From Vitrella brassicaformis (Eukaryota; Sar; Vitrellaceae), in assembly GCA_001179505.1 (NCBI GenBank), contig CDMY01000447.1, positions 205,096 through 269,095 of the forward strand: DNA of 64,000 bases, in the 5' to 3' direction. Numbering within the stretch: position 1 is the stretch's first letter; every line of letters starts with the position of its first letter. Below are positions 33,438-46,648 of this stretch, in pieces. Below the pieces are notes generated by a model. The model was not told where the DNA came from, searched no databases, and saw only the letters and a list, made by a program, of their open reading frames with translations. A program made the position numbers and the translations under genes.

Positions 33438-36400
33438 ATGACTACGCCGAGCAAAGTCAAGGACAACAAGAAACGCACTGCAAAGGCAAATAGTATGGAA
33501 CTGCACACTGCACAATCATTGGCGCAGATCGATGGCGAGTATGGACCTCTCTTTTTTCTGTGCAGATGTGTCAGCGAGTCAGGCTCGCCTGCCACCCAAG
33601 CCGAGCAAACAGCAGTTCACCCCGTACATCACCTCCCCCGTCGCCAACACCACCCCCAAGCAGCGGCCTCCCAAGCCGTCCAAGCCATCCGGGCAGTCAA
33701 CAGGGTCTCCAAGCCCCGCTCTCCCTCCCCCACGTGTGGTCCAGCCTCCCCCACCACCTGTGGCCCCGCCCCAGTCAGCCGCTGTGATCGCCCGCAGCGA
33801 CATGTATGTGTCGCCCTATGCGGCGGTGCAGCAGGTGCAGGCGAGGCCCAGGCCGTCACTCGCACCAGATGCTGTTGGAGTGGCAGTCGGGGCCAAGTCG
33901 ACCAGACGGGAGAGTGAGCCCATCACCCACTACCCCAGGATGGAGATTGCAGACGCGGGAAGACCCGAGGTACGTGCGTACTGGAGCATGCTTGGTGGGG
34001 GGTGACTGCGTGTCTCTGCAGTGGCCTCGGTTGGAGCTGCCGAGGGTTCAGAAGAAGATGGTGTCGCCACGGTATGTGCCGTGGGGCGGAGACGGGCCCA
34101 TCCCGTTCTCCACCGTCCGGTCCTCATACAAAAACTCATCCTACTCCACGTCCATCAGCAAGGAACCCGGCACTTACACGGTCACATAGCCATACACACA
34201 CACACACACACGGAGATGAGGCGCATATGTATGTCTCCATTACCCATGCTTGTGTGGGAAAGCGTGTGTGTGTCATGGGTGCAGTGTGTGTTGGCGGCTG
34301 GGAACAACCACAAGCTGGTGGAGCGGGTGTTGACGGAGACGCGTCCGTGGTGGCGTGTGGTGGAGACCACTTGGTGCTCGATCTTCGACCTAAGATGGGA
34401 CCAGACCGGACACGCCATCAAGTCAGCGAGACACACGCTGGTGCTTGCACGATGTGTGTGCGCCGTGTCTTTCACTTCTGTCTTTGTGCTGTGTGTGTAG
34501 GTGGGGCAGCATCAGCAATGTGCAACTAGTGAACCACTTTGAGTATGGCTACGAGATCGCCGTCAAGGGCAGACTACTCACCAACCTCGCCAAATTCACA
34601 GAGGCATGCACGCAAGCAATGCAGCCAATGAGCATAGCACAACCACAACCAACACACCAAACTCTGTGTTGTCTCTCTCTGCCGATGGATCAGAGTCTGG
34701 GGCTGGATTTGTTTGAGTACATCCCGCTGACCTTCCTCATCAACAGCGATAGGGACAGCCCCACCTACCAGGACTTTGCACACTTCTTCAACCAACTCAA
34801 GGTCACACCCACACGCACACACACCCACACACACATGGCTGAGCATGTGTCCTTTTCTCCCTGTCTGCCTGCTGCAGAGGCCTGCTGGCACCAAGGCCGA
34901 GCCGCCCCGGGGCAGCCGTGCTTCGTTGTTCACACACCCAAACCAACTCGTCTACGCAGGTAAGCTTACCGTTTTATGTCTGTAGGTCTGTATGTCTGTT
35001 GTCCGTGCTGTGCTCGTCAGTGACCCCGTATCCGTCATGCTTCACCTACACCGTTCGAGCGGGGTTCTCCTCGGGCCACAACCTGTGGATACTCAAACCG
35101 AGCGGCCTCTCGCGCGGCCGGGGCATACAGCTCTTCAAACGCCTCGAGGAGCTGAGATACCATCTTATAGAAGGCGCCAAACCAAAGCCTAAACAAATGA
35201 GGTACGCAGTCACGCCACGTGGGTGTTTCTTGTCTGTCTGTGTCCATGAGTCTCTGTCTCTGTGTAGGTGGGTATGGCTAGACCCTCCGAGCCCTCTCTC
35301 CGATGCGAAAGATGGCAATGGCGGCTGTCCCCCTGCCAGCCTGACGGCCATGAGCACTGCGGACACCCTGTCAGCAGGATCGCCCTTCACACCCTTTCCT
35401 CCCTCGCCAACCGCAGCACTCTCACCTGACACACCCAAGGGCACCGAGCAGACCAACAACAACAACGACAAGTCCCCCCCAGCAGAGACGGAGACATCAG
35501 ACGCTGCTGCCGCACGGTCATCTGATGGCGAGCCCCAGCAGCAAGAAGCACACCAGGGACAACTCGAGGCCACCTCCCCGACCACGATTACCAGTGTACT
35601 CTTCCCTGCGCGCCCACCTTCCCCTTTCCCTCCCCCTCCCCCTCCCCCTCCCCCTCCAGCCCTGCCTTCCAAACTCAGCCGCTCGGCGACCGTGCACACA
35701 GTCAAGAGCACTGGGACGGCTGGCAATGCCTCGCCAGATATCTGCCCGCCCTCCCCTGCCATTGTGAGTGCGCGAGGGGGGAGGGGTAAGGGCCGTGGGA
35801 GGGAGGATGACAGCATCTCTGGTCTGTCCCCGAATACGGGTGAGGTCGTGTCGCCCCCGTTCGCCATGATACGCCCCAGCCGACCCTCATCGGCATGGTT
35901 GGCCGCGGCCAGGGGGCGGGAGAAGGAGAATGGTGCTAATGGGGGGGGCGAGAAGGACTGGAGCACTCCATGTGAGGGCGAGAATGGGTCTCAGCAGGGG
36001 AGGCGGGGGTATTACAAGGTCCGGCCGCCCGTTAAGCCTGTTACAGAATGGGTAAGTGGCTCATGGAAGGAGGGGGGCAGGAACAAGGGAAAAACACGTA
36101 GGCTTCTGATATATGTGAATGTGTCTCATGCATGCAGGTGGCGCAGAAGTATATTGAGAGGTCTCTCTTGATTCGTGAGAGAAAGTTCGACGTCCGCATG
36201 TGGGCCGTGGTACTGAACGCTTCGTCGCACAGCACACACACGAGCCCATGCGTAGACAAAAAGAGGACTGACTTCTCTTTGACGCATATTGTGGCACAGG
36301 TGACACCCAGCATGCACGTGTACCTCTACAGGTGAGGTGGGCTTCCTCACCCCCCCCCCCCCCNNNNNNNNNNNNNNNNNNNNNNNNNNNNNNNNNNNNN

Positions 36401-38570
36401 NNNNNNNNNNNNNNNNNNNNNNNNNNNNNNNNNNNNNNNNNNNNNNNNNNNNNNNNNNNNNNNNNNNNNNNNNNNNNNNNNNNNNNNNNNNNNNNNNNNN
36501 NNNNNNNNNNNNNNNNNNNNNNNNNNNNNNNNNNNNNNNNNNNNNNNNNNNNNNNNNNNNNNNNNNNNNNNNNNNNNNNNNNNNNNNNNNNNNNNNNNNN
36601 NNNNNNNNNNNNNNNNNNNNNNNNNNNNNNNNNNNNNNNNNNNNNNNNNNNNNNNNNNNNNNNCCCCCCCCCCCCCCCCTTCCTCAGTGAGTGCATTGGT
36701 TCATGTCCTGTATGGTCATGTGTCTGTCCCAGCGAGGGCTACATCCGCACGGCGAGTGAGCCCCTGCGGCTTGACGGAGATGGATACGGTAGACCAACAC
36801 AGTAGACTTGACGTCCGCTTCCCTCTGCATGTTTCCATTGATTGACGCAGTGGACCCCTTCATCCACATCACCAACAACGCTGTGCAGAAGCTGGGGGCC
36901 GCATACGGTCAGTCAGCCAGCCAGCCAGCCAGCCAAGAAGATAGTTGTCTATCGAGCCAGAACACCGTGGATACATGTGTGTGTGCAGGCAAGCATGAGG
37001 CCGGCAACCAGATGTCGTTTCAGGAGCTGCAGGAGTACTGTGCGGAGCACTACCCTCATCTGCAGCTGGACTTCAGCCCGCAGGGTGGCGTCCTCAGACG
37101 AGTGTCAGAGCTGGTCGCTCTCTCAATGCAAGCCGTGAGCTTTAAAGAGGGGCGGCCGGCCTCGAAAGGGGCAGTAGCACATGTCTCCTGTTTTGCGCGC
37201 GTGTGTGTGTGTGTGTGTGTTGGGCAGATTCGTCAGTCCCTGAATCGCCGCATGAGGCGATGCTCATTCCAGCTGTTCGGGTCAATCTTTCATTCGACTC
37301 TGCCAGCAGCTAGCGTGGTTGCCTTGTGTGATCTCATTCTGTCTGTGCTGCAGTTATGACTTCATGATTGATGAAGGCGGGCACACGTGGCTCATCGAGG
37401 TCAGTGAGTGGAGCAAATGAAACAAAAGAAGGAAGACACGTGACCAGTGCATGTGTGCGGACGTGCAGGTCAACAGCAATCCGTGTCTGGAGGAGTCCTC
37501 GCCGCTGCTGCGTCGGTTGCTGCCCGAGATGCTGCACGACCTGTTCAAGCTCGTGGTGGACCCCTACTTCAAACCCATCCGTTCCACACATTGGAACATA
37601 TACAGAAAATTCCAAGTGAGAAAGGGCACTCACGCTGTCTTTGCTATTTAAGAGTGTGTGTTGTCTGTGTCAGGTTGAGGAGCGTGCGTCTCGTTTCGAA
37701 TTGGTGACGTGTCTCAACACGCCCCGGTCTGTGTTCCTCCCCGGTGGGGAGCTGCCTAAGTGGGGAGTGGGGCTACCCAGAGGTAGATCCGTCACACACG
37801 CATGCGTACATTGACAGACATGTCTCCTGCTTTTCTCACGCAGGCAAAGGCCAGCGCCTGCTCGCAAGGTAAGGGAGCCAACTGCCTGCCTCTCATCCTG
37901 TGGACGTGGCTCTTCGTTTGTGTGTGGTTTGCTTCGGTTGACCAGTGCGTCTCGAACGCTGCTGGGCATCACTCAGCGCGCCGGCGCAGGTGGCGGTATG
38001 GGACCGATTTCCTTCCACCCCACACCATGGCGAATCATCAAAGGCACCCACACATGCACATACAATGAATCGTTCCTCCCTTCATTGTGTATCCTCTCTT
38101 GCGCAGGCACGAAGCCTCCCAGAGTCGACCATCAGTGTCCCTGGTGCTCGCCAATCCGGCTGCTCAAACACACCCCCGAGCTGCCTGAAGAGGGTGGACC
38201 TGCCCCTCGTCCCAACCCCTCTCTGTCGCCCCTGCCTCTCTCCCCGCCGGATGACCTCACCATGCCCCCGTGGCTGGCCAAACAGGCCAAGGACGATGTG
38301 CAGGGAGAAAGGGGGGCGAGCAACGGCAATGGTGGTGTTGCCGAGGCCGCCAAGGCCCCTTACGACAAGAACGACAAGGCGAGGAAACGAGCTGCTGTGA
38401 ACAATGGCAGGAGAAGACGAGATGAGAATGGCAAGCAGGAGGGGAAGAGAGAAAGTGGTGGTAGTGGTATCGCTATTCATCCCAGCTGGTCGCGGCCCAG
38501 CAGCAGCGGCCAGAGCCAGGGGCGGGCATCAAGACAGAGCATTCACAACGTCTCCGTCATCAAGCCGTAA
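33438..38570 (+). CDS. Tubulin-tyrosine-ligase-like polyglutamylase/glycylase (TTLL)
   Basis: This gene has about fourteen exons. The proposed first exon (MTTPSKVKDNKKRTAKAN, 33438-33491) splices to a Pro-rich N-terminal region. The TTL core follows: WWRVVETTWCSIFDLRWDQT, ISNVQLVNHFEYGYEIAVKG, FEYIPLTFLINSDRDSPTYQ, the ATP-grasp segment SGHNLWILKPSGLSRGRGIQ (about 35060-35120), VAQKYIERSLLIRERKFDVR (about 36140-36200), EGYIRTASEPL, VDPFIHITNNAVQK (about 36850) and DFMIDEGGHTWLIEVNSNPC (about 37355-37490), which holds the metal-binding E-x-N. About 260 disordered residues (PPPPPP, Ser/Thr-rich, 35280-36050) are inserted between the two core halves, and a basic disordered tail ends at TAA 38568-38570. 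TTLLs add Glu or Gly chains to tubulin tails in cilia and cytoskeleton. The gap at 36364-36663 lies in an intron, so the coding sequence appears complete. Confidence 0.92.
36364..36663. other. Assembly gap of exactly 300 N in a TTLL intron
   Basis: The 300 N are flanked by poly-C runs of at least 13 on the left and 16 on the right. The donor is at 36333 and the acceptor CCCAG at about 36733, so the gap replaces intron sequence only. The true length is unknown. Confidence 0.98.
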
Positions 38571-39061
38571 CGAAGGCAGCTTTCCATGTCTCTACTTATG
38601 TCTGTCTGTCTAGTTGCGTGAATTGGTCTTTGGCATGATAAGACATTCTGGGCGCAAGCTTCGGCCGGGCCGTCGTCGATCTTTGACAGACAATGCTGTC
38701 AATCTCAAGACATGTGGCACGGTGTGGCAAGGTCAATGAGCTACCTAGTCAATGAACGTCATAGGACCGACGTCTCATTCGATCGATTGCAATTGGCTCA
38801 TGTCCGGATGAACGCACATGTACTACACACACAACACAGGAAGTATGTCATGACTGCCTCAGTCACTCACCGCCTACCAGGCTCGACGGCCTAACACAAA
38901 TCTCTCTCTCTCTCCCCTTCTCTCTGTCTGTCTGGCCGCACAGAGCATACCAAGTGCAAAGTCACACGCATCAGCGGGCAGCGAAGGACAGCAAGGAGGA
39001 AGGCAAGACAAGTGGGGGGGCGGGCCTGTCTTGTACACTGGTGTGATAAGAGGGAAAGGCC
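38571..39061. other. Spacer between convergent TTLL and LRR-membrane genes
   Basis: The two 3' flanks meet here. CTGT and CTCTCT repeats are present and no exon is seen. Confidence 0.5.
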
Positions 39062-42000
39062 CTAGGTGTACATGAAGTCGCACTGCCTGCAATCGGTAAT
39101 CCCGCCCGTCGCAGCCCACACGACAGCGACCAAGCTTATGCACAGCGTGGACTCGTCGTTAACGTCCGCTTTCCGGCCCTCAAACATCTCGATAATCGCC
39201 ACCATCACCTGAGCAGTCACTGCAATCGCACCCACAGACATAGAGACACAGACGTGGGGCTGAGAAAGAAATCTTGGTATCGACTCTCTTCCGTACGCCA
39301 AGGAGCGACCAGCAAGAGCTCCTTAACAGATGAAAAGATAGGGACGAAGTACATAAAAGCCAAGAAAGCCATACAGAGGGGGGAGGGGGGTCACGCGGTG
39401 AGTGTTGTGGTAGCTCCCGTGTGCGATCCTTGGTTTACTTGCCTTGAGACAGTATTTGCCGTCGTCGTCAGGGCTGCAAAAGAGAACAGCGTTGGGCAGT
39501 TTTTTTGCAACATCCTATCTAATAGCTCACTAGACGTGACTGTTGTAAAGGAAGTCCATTATACTCCTGCACCTGACAGGGGCGCACTCGGATGAAATAG
39601 GCACGAGCGCACCATCACCACTGATAGGGCGGTCGCCCCCTCCGACGTCTTCCTATGAGCGGGATAGCCGATTGATGCCGCAGGGATCCATTTCTTTGAC
39701 GAGCCGATCGAAACCAGCAGATGGATCAATAGATGGGTCTTCAAACCAGCTGCCAGCGCGTACCACTTGTAGGCCTGCACAATCCAGGGCCCACATCAAT
39801 ATGACACGCACAGCCGAAGAAACTTCAAACCTCTCTTCTTACAAACTGGGTTTGAATGGACGAGGAGCTTCTAAAAGATGCATGCAGACAAGAAATGAGG
39901 CCTTGTCGATTTATGGCGGTTCGGGCACCTCCAAGTGGCCATGCAATTTCCCCATGCACTGGCAAGTAGGCTATGGCATTGTGTTGGACATCCTGATATG
40001 ACCAATACAGACATTCGTTGGCGGTATGGCATGCAATCAGACATCGATTCGTAGGCTTTCTTACGATGACTCTGAGTTGTGTCATGCTGTAAATCATGGG
40101 TGGGATATGGATGACGTTATTGAACATCAGAGTGATGTATGAGAGTTCACGAAGCTCGTTTATCCATGGGGGGATGGAACTGCAACCACAGGCAGAGATA
40201 CAGAGAGAAAGTAAGGATCAGTGCATAGTACACGCTCTGTGCTAGAACCCAAGACGTGAGCTTCATATTTACCGGACGTCTGCCAGCTGAAACCCGAGGG
40301 TTCGGAGTTTGTGCTGCAGCCGAATGCCCTTCGGTATCTCGGTGATATTGGATATGAAGTACTTGTAGGACTTCGATGAATGAGTATCGCCCACAAACCC
40401 GAAAATAACAGCCTGGCACAAGACAACACAACAGGGGAAAGCAACACAGAGACACAAAGAAGCAGACTAACGGTTGATTCTGTCATCTTGCTGTATTGTA
40501 GTTTTTTCTCACCTCTAGTGTAGTATAATGATCGAGTCCTTCGATGAATTGCATGGTGGCGCTATAGTCATTCAGTGTGAGCTCCTAGATATGCCGTAAT
40601 ATCTGTCATTCGCCATACCAGGCTCATCCAGTGAGTCAGACATAAAACTCGACTCCGACACGTACCTGCAGTCACAAGGAAGCTTCGTCCTGCTGGCTCC
40701 GAGGACTGGATAAGTCCGGTAAGAGCAGAACTGATGTCCTGGAAGTGTGGGACAGATGACGCCGCCACGCCATCGTTGAGACACTTGTAAGAGGGTGAAG
40801 GCGAAGAGAAACAGCATCAGGAGTATGGATGCTGGCCATATCACAGTCTTCTCAATGCAGATGACTCGCGTCGATCGGCCAGAAGGTGGCGCATAAAAGG
40901 CGGACAGCTGCTTTCGGAGGCGAAATTCAACTCTTTCGTCTCCTTTGGACAGATCATTTCCATGAGCGCGGTGAGTTGCGGATGGAGACGCTGAATTGCC
41001 TGACTCTCGTAAGCCCTCCTTTTCGCCGAGGACCTCCTCTTCTTGTGCCCCTTCGTTTTCGTCGCCTTCATGTGTGCCGTTGTCTTCTCTTTTTGGCTCA
41101 TCTTGTATGGCATCAGTTAGCTGTTGCGTAATATCATACGTGCCGTTATCTTGCTGTGCTGGCCGATGCTCATCTGTCATATCAAAGTCCACTACATGGA
41201 TGTAGAAGTCGGCCACACGGATGCGCGGCTCTTCAGCTTCGGACGTTTGTGACGAAGCCGACCGCAGGATGGTGGAGAAAGCCACCGAGTCAACCCTTGC
41301 CACTGCGGTCTCGTCAAATGCAGCGAACTTCTCTGCCATTCCGTCGGTCTCCTGAACATTGCCGTCTGCCCTTTGGGAATCGTTCAATTCCCAGTCTCCA
41401 TTGTCGGGATCGCCGAGATTGACCATGGCTGCTCGTGGGGACTCTTCGACATGGCCTTGACGATCAGTCTGGTCGGTCCCCTCTTTCAGGTACTTGGATC
41501 GCATCTGCTCACGGCTCCTCTTCCAGTCGGTATAGCGTTTGAGGGTAAGAAGTGCATCGATGGCACGAAGCTCGAACAAAGCCAACAACAGGGGGCAATA
41601 CGCTGCCAAGAACTGCAGCCATCCTCAATTACAGATAGACAACTGATCAACGTATCGTGATACTTACTTGAAGCACATTGTGCGTCCGAAGGGATACAAA
41701 CATGCCGATCGACCAGGTCACTTTCCATTGAAATCGTCCCACCTCCAAGAGCCCAGCTGATGAAAGCATCAGGTGCACCGAATAAAGCAGGTTGATCCCC
41801 AAAGACGTGAAAATGGCCCAGCCCTGCATACATGGATGGATGAATTGAAGAAACAATCTTTTCATGCATGTATCCATCCATTTTACTCTCTTCTTCCGGG
41901 CGTGCACAATAATGATCAGGAGTGAATGGATGAACATGAGAAGGGACAACAGAAAATGAGACAGCCACGGTTGTGCGGGCAGGTCCTGTAGAATAAAACA

Positions 42001-43487
42001 CCATGCAGCGGGGCAGAAAGCGGATACATCTCGACTCCTCTTACTTTTGAGCCAAACAGATCCCAGCCACCAAGCATGAGACATGAGGATAGCTGCAAGG
42101 CGATGTCTCCTGTCTCATCTATTATCGGGTCAGCAAAGAGGAAAACACCAAGGACTCAGACTATTCTTCTCTATGATTTATCCTTGTTTACCGCAAAAGT
42201 GCCTGACAGACGATTGAATGCAAACCAAGTGGACCTCTTCAGGCAAGAGAGACGTGATTTGGTAATTCTTTGTTTTACCTACACGATCCAAAACATGCTG
42301 CCACTCAATCCAAAGAGTGTCCAGGCCTTGAGAAGCGCCGTCTGATACCACTCCACTAGCTTCGCCACACGAGCCACCATGAGACTAGCATAACTCAAAG
42401 ACTTCTGTCTCAGGCCAAAGGCCGCGGGGGTATTTTGGATACATCCGATGATTCCATCGGCGACTTGTCAGTGAGGCCGCTCGTCCGTTGGTGGTGAAGT
42501 GAGGTGAATCTCCTGCTTTGATGCTCAACAGAAAGTTTTGCTAGCCTGCGCCTACTCTCTTTCCTGAGACATAAGAAGACACAATGGATGGCAAATGGTG
42601 CGCATTTTGATTGTGGCACCATCTTTTTCTCATCCCACGAAAGCCAAACGCATGGCTTATAAGCACAGCGAATGCCCAGACGCCCAACGCAGTCCACAGC
42701 GTTCCGTAAATGATCGATCTACCGCAATGAAGCAGCAGCTGAGACCGACACCTTGAATGCAACAGAAAACTGATTTCACCTCGTTGTTGCGATGAATACA
42801 TAGTCTTCTGTTGAGAGAAGTTTGTGAACGTAATCCTCCTGAGAAATCGTGCGCAAAACGTTCGCAGCTGCCATATCGCTCTCTCGTGTTCGTTGTTTGA
42901 TGATTTGCTTACCATGTCTGCATACCCCATGAAGCCCATACTGTCAAAAAAGTCAGCAAAATGCCTGTGACAGTGATAGAAAAAGAAAAACACAATGAGT
43001 TAAGTCCACGTCTGTCTTTCCCTGACCTTTCCAATTGCTCCCCGAGTGCATGCAGCGCACAGAAGACGCCAATCACGGACATTGAAGCCCACGAGACATA
43101 GTTGGACAGCCCAGTCGCTTCACAGAAAGAAATCTCTCTCACAGCATCCGCGTCCGACAGCTTCACCCGGTGAATGTGGCGGTGTGAATCAGCTAGTCCT
43201 TCCTCCATTGTGCCGGCTTTGCCTGCTCGGCTATTCTTCTTCTCATCGTGCAGCTGGGGTCCAGACAGAGATGCGAAGCCTTGCCAAGTGAAGTCAAGTG
43301 AATGCACGGTCCGTGTTTGCGGCTCACCACACTCAAGTAATGGTCCACAGTGGTTTCGACGGCCTCTACGGCAGCTGAGATATTCAGGGCGTCATACACG
43401 GCGTTACCCAGGGAGCCGACTGATTCACGAGAAGTGCGGCGCACTCTCTCAATGAAGCTGACTCCGATTCGCCTTTTCGCCTTCATG
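39062..43487 (-). CDS. Multipass membrane protein with leucine-rich repeats
   Basis: The start is the ATG at 43485-43487 (MKAKRRIGVSFIERVRRTSR). Hydrophobic segments follow: LSNYVSWASMSVIGVFCALH (about 43090), IIYGTLWTALGVWAFAVLIS (about 42650-42710), LKAWTLFGLSGSMFWIV (about 42290-42340), LSHFLLSLLMFIHSLLIIIV (about 41910-41970), WAIFTSLGINLLYSVHLMLS (about 41755-41825) and AAYCPLLLALFELRAIDALL (about 41545-41610). A long acidic cytosolic-type linker (about 40930-41500) leads to another TM, VIWPASILLMLFLFAFTLLQ (about 40785-40850), and then to LRR-type repeats, IPPWINELRELSYITLMFNN and VIHIPPMIYSMTQLRVI (about 40080-40180), continuing VQHNAIAYLPV (about 39960). It ends ITDCRQCDFMYT, TAG 39062-39064. 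One intron near 39450 appears to use a GC donor. The architecture suggests a membrane receptor or scaffold; I recognise no named family. Exon joins in 39060-39900 are uncertain. Confidence 0.62.
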
Positions 43488-43655
43488 ATGGATGGATGGA
43501 TGGGAAAGGCGATCAAAACCACGCGCGGGCGCTTGCCAAGGGAGAAAACGGGGGCCTGTGAAACGGAGACGCCGAAGACAAAAGCGAATCGAACGTGGCT
43601 GGACCTGTAGATGGACACAGGAGGGCTTGACAGCTGAACCTTTCTGTCCCTAGCA

Positions 43656-46648
43656 ATGCAGCTAGGACGTCGAGCATCAGCTCTGGCGCGAAAGGAGCTT
43701 GGCAGACGATTCTTTGCTTCTCGCCCTTCATTGGCCTCACAGCACCCCACAGGCGACAGCCGGGGCGACCAACGACGCCTGTTTGAGCTTGCCGCTGGAG
43801 CTGGCGCCCTCCTGTTTGCTGTTGGTGGAGCGGCAGCCTACGCCCGGCGCTCACGTCCCTCCAGGTGTGAAGAAGCAGTTGCTGCGGGCACCAAAACCGA
43901 CAATCTGCAACTGGTACAAAACGCTCAAGGGAATGGACAAGTCGAACGAAGTGTGTCACCACTCTGCGGTCGTCGTTGTGTGTGTCCTTTTTGTGCACCC
44001 TGATATCAGGCACACCGTTTCCATGATAGTACCTCCCCGTCCCACGTGTCACTCCCCATCCCGACCCTCCCCCCTCCCCCATCATCCACCGTGACGCTTG
44101 TGACGGCCGACGGCCCGCCCTCGCCCAAGGCGGGGGAGTGGATAAAGGGTCTGCCTGAGTACAGCAAGGAGCAGGTGGCCGAACACAAGACGGCCGACAA
44201 ACGGATATGGGTCAGCTATAAGGACGGAGTCTATGGTGAGGCCAGCTGACTTCGGGAAAGTGAAGACAAGAAGCCGGCGAGATTGATGGGCTGGATTGGA
44301 TGGCTGTGTGTGTGGCTCTTTCCTCTGGTGTGTGTGCAGATATCACTGGTTTCATCGACAAGCATCCCGGCGGTGCTCGGCGGATATCGTTGGCTGCCGG
44401 CGGCTCCATCGAGCCCTTCTGGGCCATGTACCAGCAGCACAACAAGCCAGAGATACTCGAGATGCTCGAGGAGTATCGCATCGGTCGGTCGGCCTGTAAA
44501 CATAATGACAAACACATGCACATCCCCGATTGTCTGCTCAGGCAACTACCTGAGACCGGCCGACAGTCCCAGTGTCGACGACCTTCGTACCACGGCAGAT
44601 GGTACGCATAGCGGACAGAGATACGTTCCTGTGTCACATCGACATGACATTTCGCTGTACGCCTTTCCTCACACCTCAGACCCATACCGCAACGAGCCCT
44701 CCCGCCATCCGGCGCTGAATGTGGTGTCTGAGCGGCCCTTCAACGCAGAGACCCCCGTGGCCCTCCTCGCCGACCACTTCATCACCCCAAATGAGGTCTT
44801 CTTCGTCCGCAACCACCTCCCCGTCCCCACACTCGAAGGCGACGGATACGAGGTGCAGATTTCCGGACTGGGCTTCCAGGGGCCCCTCAACCTGTCACTC
44901 AACGACCTCAAGACCAAATTCCAGAAACACACGTACGGACGGCAGAGAGAGGGAGGAATGCCCGAGGGGCAGTGGGGCAAAGATGTGTGTTGCATGGCCA
45001 CAGGGTGACGACGACCATTCAGTGTGCGGGCAACCGGCGGCATGCGTTCAACCAGGTCAAGAGCGTCAAGGGTCTGAATTGGGGCAATGGGGCCATCGGC
45101 ACGGCAGAGTGGAGCGGCGCGTCGCTGCGCGACGTCCTGTCTTACTGCGGTGTGTACGACGAGCGGGCCAGGCTCCTCAAGGCCAAACACGTCCAATTCG
45201 AGGGATGGTATGGATGCATTCACGTGGCCGATGTGTGTATACTGCCGGTGCACGTTGAGTCCTTTCCTTGTGTTAATGTCTGGCAGGGATGAGGATCTGT
45301 CGGGCTGCCCCTATGGCGCGTCCATACCGCTCGAAAAGGCCATCTCAGAACACGGTAAGATGAGGGCACCGCACCAACCCACCGGGTCGTTACGTCTTTT
45401 CCCTCATCTTTGTGTGTCATTGCTGCAGGTGATGTGATTCTGGCCTACGAGATGAACGGCCAGCCGCTGCCGCGCGACCACGGCTTCCCTCTGCGCGTCA
45501 TCATCCCTGGTGTGGTGGGTGCACGGCAGGTTAAGTGGCTGCGGAAGGTCATCATCAGCGAGGAGGAAAGCCAAAGTTTCTGGCAGCAGAACGACTACCG
45601 GTGGGCGTGGCGTCTATGCATGCTGCTATTCATCCATCCACACCACACACGTCTGTCACCCCACCGTGTTCTGTTCTATGACTGTGTTGTCCCTTCATGG
45701 AATGCAGTGTCTTTTCGCCTTCTGTGGATTGGGATCGTGTCGACTGGCGTAAGGCGCCCGCCATCCAGGAGTACCCCGTGCAGTCGGCCGTGTGCGACCC
45801 AATGGACGGCAGCATCGTCCCACCAGACCAGGAAGACGTCACCGTCAAGTGAGCTGACCTAGCCAAAAACATGAATGGCACCAGCTGTCGATGACTGTGT
45901 GTGTGTGTGTGTGTGTGTTGTGGTGTTTGTCGCAGGGGCTACGCATGGAGCGGTGGCGGCCGCGCGATCATCCGCGTTGACGTGACGATTGACGGCGGCG
46001 TCACGTGGCACGAGGCCAACCTGCGATGCAGAGACAAGAGATGCCACCTGAGGGTGAGCAGAGCGAGACACACAACACAAACGCATCAATAATGAGTGCA
46101 TCCATCCTTCCTCTCCCTGCAGACGGACAGCTCATACGAGGATGCGAGCAAGGCCGCGTCCGAGCCTGCAGGCGATGAAGAAGATGACGATGAGGACGAT
46201 GAGGTGTTGGCGCAGGAGGCGTCGGACTTCACCACACGGCCCGTCGACAAGGCGTGGGCATGGGCACTCTGGGAGGCACACATCCCAGTCCCGCAAGAAC
46301 TACGCGGCAGAGAGGTACAATGATGCACTGTCGGGCGTCAGCACGGTGTTTCTGTGGTATATTTATGAGTATCCCATTTCCTTTATGTGTCAGCTTGAGA
46401 TCTGTTGCCGTGCTGTCGACGCCAGCTACAATGTGCAGCCCGAATCTGTCAGCGCCATATGGTGAGGGAGCACCTACACCTACTACTCGCGGTGCGGTAT
46501 TGTTGCTCGGTTCTGGCTGGGCTGTGTTTGCAGGAACCTGCGAGGGTGTCTGTGCAATGCGTGGGACCGAGTGAAGGTCAAGTGCACAACGGCCACTGCA
46601 GAGGCCGTGGCTGCGGCGGCTGCTGTGGGGGTGCCTGCAGCCGCATGA
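43656..46648 (+). CDS. SUOX: Sulfite oxidase (cytochrome b5 plus molybdopterin domain), mitochondrial
   Basis: The ATG at 43656 begins [20 protein letters not shown], a mitochondrial presequence, followed by a hydrophobic sorting helix ([20 protein letters not shown]), as in animal enzymes delivered to the intermembrane space. The cytochrome b5 domain (about 44150-44490) has [21 protein letters not shown] and AMYQQHN, giving the two haem histidines. The molybdopterin domain has [30 protein letters not shown] with the Mo-ligating Cys, [40 protein letters not shown] and [20 protein letters not shown]. The dimerisation domain has [20 protein letters not shown] and ends at TGA 46646-46648 after an Ala-rich tail. 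An acidic insertion ([10 protein letters not shown], about 46170-46205) is unusual. The enzyme oxidises sulfite to sulfate with cytochrome c as acceptor. It is divergent from the LRR-membrane gene, starts 168 bp apart. Confidence 0.96.

Noticed and set aside
35046-35966. 306-codon minus-strand open frame
   Set aside because: It is antisense to the TTLL core and its Pro-rich insertion; Gly-rich content mirrors poly-Pro codons on the plus strand.
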